Assembly (NCBI RefSeq): GCF_918797505.1 | Contig: NC_092801.1 | Coordinates: 1,798,001-1,862,000 of the forward strand | Length of the DNA stretch: 64,000 nt | Source of the DNA: Bemisia tabaci | Lineage: Eukaryota; Arthropoda; Insecta; Hemiptera; Aleyrodidae | Direction of reading: 5' to 3' | Shown: positions 56,893-64,000 of the stretch, piece after piece | Layout: every line of letters starts with the position of its first letter | How positions within the stretch are numbered: position 1 is the stretch's first letter | Notes under the pieces: model-generated | The model's input: only the letters and a program-made list of their open reading frames with translations | Told to the model about the DNA's origin: nothing | Databases searched by the model: none | Translations under genes and position numbers: made by a program

Positions 56893-57074
56893 TGGGCTTA
56901 CGCGGTTTTGTGCTGATGAATACTCGGGAGGTTCCTCAGGGCCGTCCCGTCAATTTCCGACTCCTTCAAGATGTTCTATTAAATCAAGCAGTATCTGCGG
57001 TTCGCGGTTCTTTTCGACTGTGTAATACTAAAACCCAAATTTCTTCGGGACACTGTAAATTTCTGGGTATTTAA
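56892..57074 (+). CDS. Micro-ORF 2, overlaps micro-ORF 1 by one base
   Basis: A 60-residue frame whose ATG overlaps the stop of micro-ORF 1 as TGATG, a layout that permits termination-reinitiation. It begins M-G-L-R-G-F-V-L and is moderately basic with no membrane segment. The product is not recognised. It could be a chance frame. Confidence 0.35.
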   Translation: MGLRGFVLMNTREVPQGRPVNFRLLQDVLLNQAVSAVRGSFRLCNTKTQISSGHCKFLGI

Positions 57075-57187
57075 TAGTTTTTTTTTTCTCTCTCTTTTTG
57101 CTGACTTTTGTTTCTTTCGTTTTTCCGGATAATTTGATGTGTGTTATTTTACTTTGACACCGCGAAGATTTTTAAGTTGTGTTTAAC

Positions 57188-57310
57188 ATGGCTTTCGTGG
57201 ACTTTGCCATTTTATTTTTGTGTTTCGGCGGAACGGTCTGGTTACTTTTTATTTTGTCTGATGCGTGGGCGCAATGGGCTGAGGTAGTGTCTCACTTCCC
57301 CTATATGTAA
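57188..57310 (+). CDS. Micro-ORF 3, 40-residue hydrophobic peptide
   Basis: A 40-residue frame: a hydrophobic segment (F-A-I-L-F-L-C-F-G-G ... W-L-L-F-I-L) fills residues 6-24, with a tryptophan-rich tail. It ends 17 bp before the gag start. It was found by reading the gap between micro-ORF 2 and gag. The function is unknown, and a chance frame is possible. Confidence 0.35.
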   Translation: MAFVDFAILFLCFGGTVWLLFILSDAWAQWAEVVSHFPYM

Positions 57311-57327
57311 GTTAAGTAATCCCGGTT

Positions 57328-57819
57328 ATGGCGGACAGTTTTCTCAATTTCTGTGATAATCTGTATAAAACTCCCAAAGATCGCCGTTCCCGTGAGGCTC
57401 CGCAGAAGAAGACCACATTGGAGCAATTGTGGCTGAGTGTTTCCTCTGAGGAACAAAGTGAGGAACTTGTTGCAGCCTACAACCGGGCAAAACTTTTCCT
57501 GGAAGGAATTTTAGCGTCGACATCATCAGCGATCGTCAGGATGCCGGGAACGGACTTTAATATCAAAACTGTTTCCTCTGTCGTGCCTGATTTCGATGGA
57601 AAATCTAGTCAGCTGGTGGATTTTCTGGATTGTGCGAAATTATATAATGATATGCTGACTACTTCCGGAAAAGCTACATTCTTAAATTTTCTTTTGAAAG
57701 TGAAGCTAAAGAAGCAGGCAAAATTAGCCGTTACGTCTAATATTACAACTTTCGAAGAGTTCGATGAATTTTTGCGTGCTCGTTTCAAACCTACACCACC
57801 CTTCTCAGGGTTACAGTGA
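57328..57819 (+). pseudogene. gag: Truncated Gag of a Ty3/gypsy-type retrotransposon
   Basis: A 163-residue frame starting M-A-D-S-F-L-N. It contains V-P-D-F-D-G-K-S and L-V-D-F-L-D-C-A, the typical start of the gypsy capsid-like domain, then F-E-E-F-D-E-F-L-R-A-R-F. A full Gag is roughly twice as long. The frame meets TGA just after R-F-K-P-T-P-P, and no nucleocapsid, protease, reverse transcriptase or integrase follows. The element is therefore a 5' fragment and cannot move by itself. Confidence 0.65.
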
Positions 57820-58285
57820 TGGATCCATGCTCTTTAGGCAAGATAGTCACTGGAACCGAAACTGACCTAAACAAAAAGCAACTGCGAATTTGTTTGTATC
57901 CAGACCGACCGTATTTCTTTCACTCGATGATTGATTAAGAAATTCGGGCTTGTGTTTCATGATCTGAGCCGACTGGGGGTGGCGGATAATCGATAGCCTG
58001 AGCAGGGTTAAAAAAGCCGACTTATGTCTTGATTGAGCCGGCCGCCGGGTTAGTAGACGTTTGCTCCAATTTTTTTTGTCCAATAAAGTTTTCGTCCCAT
58101 TTTGTTCGTCCACGGTTTTTAGTCCTTGAAAATTTGTCCAATATGATTTGGTCCTACCTAAAAATTGGTCCGTTTTCTTTTTTTGTCCAAGACAACGTGG
58201 GCAAATGTGTTAGGCCCAAGAAGGTGCATTGTTCAATGTGTGGAATGTGTAAAAAATAAATTCATGAATGAAAATAAATGCATGG
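57820..58285. other. No gene; end of retroelement fragment
   Basis: The gag similarity stops at about 57820. The following sequence repeats GTCCAATTTTTTTTGTCC-like phrases (58070-58190) and has no recognisable gene. Confidence 0.4.
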
Positions 58286-58345
58286 TTGGCGTAAATTAAT
58301 TACATTATGAAAGAATTGGCGTAAATTAATTACATTATGAAAGAA
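58286..58345. repeat. 30-bp tandem duplication
   Basis: Two identical 30-bp units (TTGGCGTAAATTAATTAC...) lie end to end. Confidence 0.9.
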
Positions 58346-58722
58346 ACATATGTTACCGAAGTGAATATTGTAACCACGGGAACGGGCACATTGACTCATT
58401 GCATGAAAGAATAGAATAAATTTCAGTTGAAAATTTCGGATTTACTTTTTCTTTTTCGTATTTGTTTTATTCAAAATTTAAGTGTGCTCATTTTGTTGAC
58501 CCATTTTTGATTTCTTTCTCCAAAATTTAAAAGGGTCAAAAATTAAATTTGAAAAAATCATTATTATACTCTGCGTTTTTCTACGATGGCTCTAATATTG
58601 ATAAAAAGTAAAAGAAAGAAGCCTTTGCTTGCGAATGGAGGTTATGATTACCAGCACCGCTCACACACCAATCACATTCTGGTGTTTGTGTATTGTGTTG
58701 ATTTCAACTTGTGTTCTTAAGT

Positions 58723-60230
58723 ATGGAGATGGAGGTAGTGACAACGGCTGCAACAGTTGTTGCGCAGAAATTAAGGAGTATGCAACATCTCAATAGAATG
58801 CGAATGGAAGCGGAAAGTGAACTCCTTGAATTGATGTCGAATTTAGATGAGCTGTATCTACTCCGCACATATGAGTTACACCCCAAAGTGGAGCAGTACA
58901 CGGAGGAATACCTACCTCGGCACAGCGAAACATTTTTTTTCAGGACATATCGAATGAAGCGAAGCACTTTTGCCAAGCTTCTGAAGGTGCTCTGCTCAAA
59001 AGGAAATTTTGAGCCACAGAATCTACATGGACGGAAGGCAATTACCGCAGAGAAGAGGCTCTTGCTAACCCTCCGTTACTTGGCCACAAAGAAGACCCTC
59101 TTTGAGATTGCCGAAATGTTTAATGTGGCGGAATCAAAAGCTTGCTCTATTGTTGAGACAACGATGGCTTTCTTGGAAGGAATTTGAGCAGCGCTGTGGT
59201 TTTCCAGGTTGGTTTAGTAGACTGATCAAGAAGTCGAAGCTGATAAGGTGGCCGTGTCTAGCTTGCGGATCGTGGGAAAGCACCCCCGCACAGACTTCAT
59301 TCAGACTCATTACCGCGTCCTGTAGTGCTGTGTGTAGTTTGTTACGTTTTAGTAAACCCAAAAATGGACCAGAAGCGCACCGATGGAATGTTGGACCAAG
59401 CGGAAGTTGCGGGAGTTAAAGAAGAAGATACCGCCTCCGCCGTTTCATCTCCGCCTCCGTAAGTGATTTAGAGCAATGTTTAGAGTATGATCAATGAAAC
59501 AGCCTCATATCCTGGAATTTTTTTTTCGGAGGAAAGAATCAAAAATTGGAAATCATTCTGAAAATTCTGACTTTTTCACCCAAAAAAAAATCTCGAAGAT
59601 CTACTTGTGCACGGTGGACGCATGTTATTAACATCCGAACAGAAAATTCTACTTGATCAATCTTTACCTTCAGTACCTGAAAGAGAAAATGCATGAAACT
59701 CCAAGACCCTAAAGAATAATGAAAAACGGGAAGATTTGAGGACAACTTTGGTTTGCCAGGTTGATTTGTTGAACTTCAAGAGAGGATGTAAGCGAATGGA
59801 GGAAGCCCAGAAAGTCAATAAGCTTCTACGTGAAAATAGAAATCCAAGTTTTCGCTTTTCGTATTTGCTGAGTGACAGAAAGAAAAGTATGGCAATGAAG
59901 ACTAAGCTCAAAAGTCAGGTAATGAGCATTTTTATATTATCTATAAAAAAACTTTATTTGTTTGCAGGTGTCATTGGAGCCATTGACGGAAGTCATATGG
60001 TGTAGTAAAGGTGTCCAACAAGGATCGGGCCGACTATACCAATCGGAAGTACAGACAATCTGTCATACTTCTGGCAGTTTGCACTCATAGTAAATTATTC
60101 ACGTATGTTTATGCTGGTTTTCCTGGTCGAGCGCATGATTCCAGAGTCCTTAAAAATTCTGCTTTTTGGAATAAGATGGAAGTACAAGGAAAAGCTGTTC
60201 TAAGGGAATTTTTTCTTGATCGGAGACTCA
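58723..60230 (+). pseudogene. PIF/Harbinger transposase (HARBI1-like), broken
   Basis: The N-terminal part is open at 58723-59187, with F-R-T-Y-R-M-K-R-S-T-F, L-L-L-T-L-R-Y-L-A-T, F-E-I-A-E-M-F-N-V-A and S-I-V-E-T. The expected G-F-P-G then appears in a shifted frame at 59200. After a 760-bp gap, 59968 resumes exactly with V-I-G-A-I-D-G-S-H-M, giving the first catalytic aspartate. The gap (59208-59967) ends in TTTGCAG and may be an intron with a weak donor, or an insertion. Two stops and a frame change follow, then A-D-Y-T-N-R-K-Y and G-R-A-H-D-S-R-V, with the second aspartate. The third acidic residue is missing. It is non-functional. Confidence 0.8.
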
Positions 60231-60289
60231 GCTTTTCCTCTTCAAAAATATTCGTTATCCCTTCAAAAATACGCAAAATCTACTTCGCA

Positions 60290-60513
60290 ACCGTCGTCGT
60301 CGCCGCAATCTCGGTGCGCGTCCAGTCCAACCTGTGCAACCATACGTGAATTTGAGTGCTGAACATGACTGCCACCGATCTGTTCTCACCTCTTCTTTTC
60401 CCCGTGCCCTTCATGAACCGGCCGCTTACCCGAGTCGCGGCCACTTGCTCGATGGTGCCAGGTACATAACATAACATTGGCACATAACATCGTACATAAC
60501 ATTGGCGACGAGA
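60290..60513 (+). other. Possible LTR end and primer-binding site
   Basis: GC-rich sequence changes to repeated ACATAACAT(T) phrases and then TTGGCGACGAGA (60502), a form seen at LTR-to-primer-site borders of many gypsy elements. No gag follows it. Weak. Confidence 0.25.
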
Positions 60514-61535
60514 TTAAAACGGATAAATGTGCGTCAACCTAGTACCCTTCGTGTCGCTTGTCAACCACGTCGTCCTTGCCGTCAATCGTTGACCGGTGCC
60601 AGTGTTACTTGCAATCTGTTCTCCTTTCGGTTTCCGCGATTTGAACTCGTCTCTAGTGAATCTTTCGTTCTCGTTTTCCGTCGCATAACATAGCTGCTTT
60701 CGACTCGCCCCGTTCCACGGCCCGTTTTACCGAACTGTTCAACGAACGAATTCCACTCCTTACTCGCGAATTTCAGTCAGACGCAGTTACCCCAGTTACG
60801 CTTCTTTGAAGAAGAGCTCTCGGAATTCGACTCAAAGCGTCGTGCTGTAGGACTCGCTGTGCCCTAGTAGCCAAAATAGGATTGTAGAATAGGTATCGAC
60901 CAGATAGGCTATTTTATAGCTATTTATTTTGTTATTTTACATGGTATCGTACAGATAGCATATTTTACAGCTATTTTGTAGCTATTCCATGCGCATTTAT
61001 CTTGGTTTAAAATTTATGTTTGAAAATATGGGTTTTATAGCTACGTCCTAGGTTTTTTTCTTCTTTCAAGCCCCTCATCAACAAAAATCAATTCCCCAAA
61101 ATATATCCGCCCCAATAATAGACGAAACTGTGAGGTCAATAATTCTGTTGCTAACCGAAGTCTCTGTTGCTAACTGAATTCTTTTCCTCGCCTTTCTTGA
61201 TGAGTCACCCCAAATCAATACTGTAGGCGCCGAGATTCTTCATGCGATGACACATTCATGTCTTGCGCTGTCAAGCGTCCGAGATGTTCTCAGCAAATCT
61301 CGATGCGCTCTTGACTCATTCTTATTTTATCCTTCTTACTTAAAGCATCTCTGCTCCAAACCCAGGGTTGTGCCCTCAAGCACTATGCCACAATTTAGTG
61401 GTTCCGATTGAGTCTCGTTAAGGCTCCGGTTACAATTTAGTAACTGCGACGGAGTTTCGTTACAACTCAAACCTCGACGGTGTTACGTACAACACAAATA
61501 GTCCGAGTACTTTACACTCACTTCGTTTTACACGC
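60514..61535. other. Intergenic, nothing recognised
   Basis: It is mixed-composition sequence. TTTTATAGCTATTT and TTTTGTAGCTATTCC phrases around 60910-61000 suggest degraded short repeats. Confidence 0.4.
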
Positions 61536-61650
61536 GTTAAGTGTTAATTCGGTGGTAACACGTAAGTTACATTCGGACGCGTACGTTACACGCAAATTCG
61601 ACAGCGTTCGTTACACGCAATTCCGGCCGCGTACGTTACACGCAAAACTT
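61536..61650. repeat. 25-bp minisatellite (CGTTACACGCAA)
   Basis: CGTTACA recurs at 61584, 61609 and 61634, with more degenerate copies just upstream. The units are CpG-rich. Confidence 0.7.
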
Positions 61651-62426
61651 CAACATCTTCAGTTTATGGTGCGCTAAGGTAAAACATCTCATCATCCTAA
61701 AAATCCTTCATTATTTCCCATATCTTTCCTCTACCAATTTTTCCATTCCAACTTTCATACTAAAATTTCCGTAACCAATTTATCTGTAAAATTCATTAAT
61801 TGTAACTTCATTTATCTTGTAATATCTGTAATACTAAATCTGTTAATTTTCCTCAATATACATAGCCGAAAGACTTCAAACGTACTGAGTCCGACTCTTC
61901 ATTTAATTTCCCTTGAATTCCTTATCTAGAATAAATTAGGTAAGAAGGTGAAAGTTGTTTTGGTTGCAGTTCATTTCAATCCATCATAAATTTCTATTAA
62001 ACTCATCAAATTAATTAAAGGCAACCCAAACATCTTCTCACATTGGTGGAGGCGCAGTTTTCCTTAAGTACCTCTCGCAACTAAAAAAAACCTTAAACCC
62101 CCCCCATTAATCCAAAATTTTTTTTTTTACTTTCTTCAAAAATCTCCACCAACTACCTCTCGTAACTCAAAAAAAATCCCCTCCACAAAACCTTTTTTTT
62201 GTCCCCTTGACTAAAAGCTCCATAACTGAAAACCTAAAAATTTAATAATTCATTCCCTTTTTATCAACTACTTTTTCTTTCTATTTTATTTTTAACTTTT
62301 ATTTTTATCCCTTCAAATTATTTGTAAAATAGCCGAAAATTATTCAAAGCCGGCTGTTCTACATACTTTTCTTTACTTCTTTTCATCTCTATATTTTAAT
62401 TTAATTTTTTTTTCTCTTCTCAAAAT
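61651..62426. other. Pyrimidine-rich intergenic sequence
   Basis: It is AT-rich and strongly C/T-biased on the + strand (62050-62420), with long C, T and A runs. No gene. Confidence 0.4.
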
Positions 62427-62862
62427 TTTGTAAAATAGCCACCTCACCTGGGTTTATGGGAAAGTTGGTTCTGTTCCAAACAGAACGCGACAAGTACTGT
62501 CCATGATTTTCTTGATTATTAATTTAATCCTGAAATAGACGAAACTAGCCCCGAGCCAGCTATCTTACACAATTTTTTTTCTCTCTTTCCTCCTTTCTTA
62601 CTCCTCACTTCTTTAATTTTACACCTTGTAACTTTCATTAATCTACTACTAAATTACCAACAGTATACTGACCAATTTTAATTTACTTTTTTTTTCATTT
62701 CTCGGAATTTTGTAAAATAGCCACCTCACCTGGGTTTATGGGAAAGTTGGTTCTTCTCCAAGCAGAACACGACAAGTACTGTCCACGATTTTCTTGATTA
62801 TTAATTTAATCCTGAAATAGACGAAACTAGCCCCGAGCCAGCTATTTTGCACACTTCTTTTT
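62427..62862. repeat. Direct duplication, about 150 bp, 282 bp apart
   Basis: TTGTAAAATAGCCACCTCACC ... GACGAAACTAGCCCCGAGCCAG at 62427-62575 recurs almost unchanged at 62709-62857. A pyrimidine-rich spacer separates the copies. Confidence 0.9.
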
Positions 62863-62864
62863 CT

Positions 62865-64000
62865 CAACTCAGACTTTACAACTTTCACTCAGACGAACAA
62901 AGGTATACTATTTTGGCTGAAAGATCCCTTAGTTGGCGTTCATTTGACCAAATTACCTGAGTTCAGACTTTACAACTTTCACTCAGACGAACAAAGGTAT
63001 ACTATTTTGGCTGAAAGATCCCTTAGTTGGCGTTCATTTGACCAAATTACCTGAGTTCAAACTTTACAACTTTCACTCAGACGAACAAAGGTATACTATT
63101 TTGGCTGAAAGATCCCTTAGTTGGCGTTCATTTGACCAAATTACCTGAGTTCAGACTTTACAACTTTCACTCAGACGAACAAAGGTATACTATTTTGGCT
63201 GAAAGATCCCTTAGTTGGCGTTCATTTGACCAAATTACCTGAGTTCAGACTTTACAACTATCACTGACGAACCAAGGTATATACGTTGGTTGAAAGTATC
63301 CCTTAGCTGGCGTTCATTGCCAAACTACCTGAGTTCAGACATTTCAACTACTCCAAGACGAACAAGGTATATCATGTTGGTTGAAAGTATCCCTTAGCTG
63401 GCGTTCACTTGACCAAATTACCTGAGTTCAGACATTTACAACTATCACTGACGAACCAAGGTATATCATTTTGGTTGAAAGTATCCCTTAGCTGGCGTTC
63501 ACTTGACCAAACTACCTGAGTTCAGACATTTTAACTACTACCAAAACGAACAAAGGTATACTACGTTGGCTGACAGTATCCCTTAACTGGCGTTCATTAG
63601 CCAAACTACCTGAGTTCAGACATTTTAACTACTACCAAAACGAACAAAGGTATACTACGTTGGCTGACAGTATCCCTTAACTGGCGTTCATTAGCCAAAC
63701 TACCTGAGTTCAGACATTTTAACTACTACCAAAACGAACAAAGGTATACTACGTTGGCTGACAGTATCCCTTAACTGGCGTTCATTAGCCAAACTACCTG
63801 AGTTCAGACATTTTAACTACTACCAAAACGAACAAAGGTATACTACGTTGGCTGACAGTATCCCTTAACTGGCGTTCATTAGCCAAACTACCTGAGTTCA
63901 GACATTTTAACTACTACCAAAACGAACAAAGGTATACTACGTTGGCTGACAGTATCCCTTAACTGGCGTTCATTAGCCAAACTACCTAAGTTCAGACATT
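62865..64000. repeat. 94-bp tandem array, about 12 units, continues beyond the window
   Basis: The landmark GACGAAC(A)AAGGTATA recurs about every 94 bp (92-95). Units 1-4 are almost identical (type A, CTATTTTGGCTGAAAGATCCC). Units 5-7 are divergent. Units 8-12 are almost identical to each other but different (type B, CTACGTTGGCTGACAGTATCCC). No coding frame is kept. Confidence 0.95.

Overview
This is animal (metazoan) nuclear DNA, very probably from an arthropod and plausibly an insect. The sequence is AT-rich. One multi-exon gene has GT-AG introns of roughly 0.6 to 2.6 kb, and the rest is dense in DNA transposons, foldback elements, LTR-element debris and tandem repeats. The exact species cannot be read from the window.

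Region 1 (1-31650, + strand) is the 3' part of a cubilin-like gene. 22 exons were found by hand, and every junction agrees in reading phase. They encode about 1,281 residues: the end of one CUB domain followed by ten complete CUB domains in tandem, with no other domain between them, then a short hydrophilic tail with no membrane segment. That architecture fits cubilin, a large extracellular endocytic receptor that is held at the membrane by amnionless. The 5' part lies outside the window. The introns hold many short inverted-repeat elements, including a 1-kb mariner-derived palindrome and a 0.65-kb foldback with a second copy near 40 kb.

Region 2 (32243-36500) is a 332-bp satellite of about twelve nearly identical direct units, capped on the right by an inverted, diverged partial unit. 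Region 3 (36500-43250) has no convincing gene. It holds foldback elements, including one with a 9-bp target duplication.

Region 4 (43250-57820) is layered. A putative small two-exon gene (exon 1 at 43491-43541, exon 2 at 52984-53256; 107 residues, coiled coil) has a 9.4-kb intron that contains an intact-looking hAT transposon with a 924-residue transposase. Two related foldback elements (48192-49426 and 54603-56435) lie 5.2 kb apart. Their outer flanks both carry CGCT and look like two halves of one LTR. The right half continues into a primer-binding site, three micro-ORFs and a truncated gag of a Ty3/gypsy-type retrotransposon.

Region 5 (57820-64000) contains a broken Harbinger transposase, possible LTR debris, minisatellites, a 282-bp-spaced duplication and a 94-bp tandem array that runs off the end of the window.

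The only host genes supported are the cubilin-like gene (strongly) and the small coiled-coil gene (tentatively). Everything else is mobile or repetitive.
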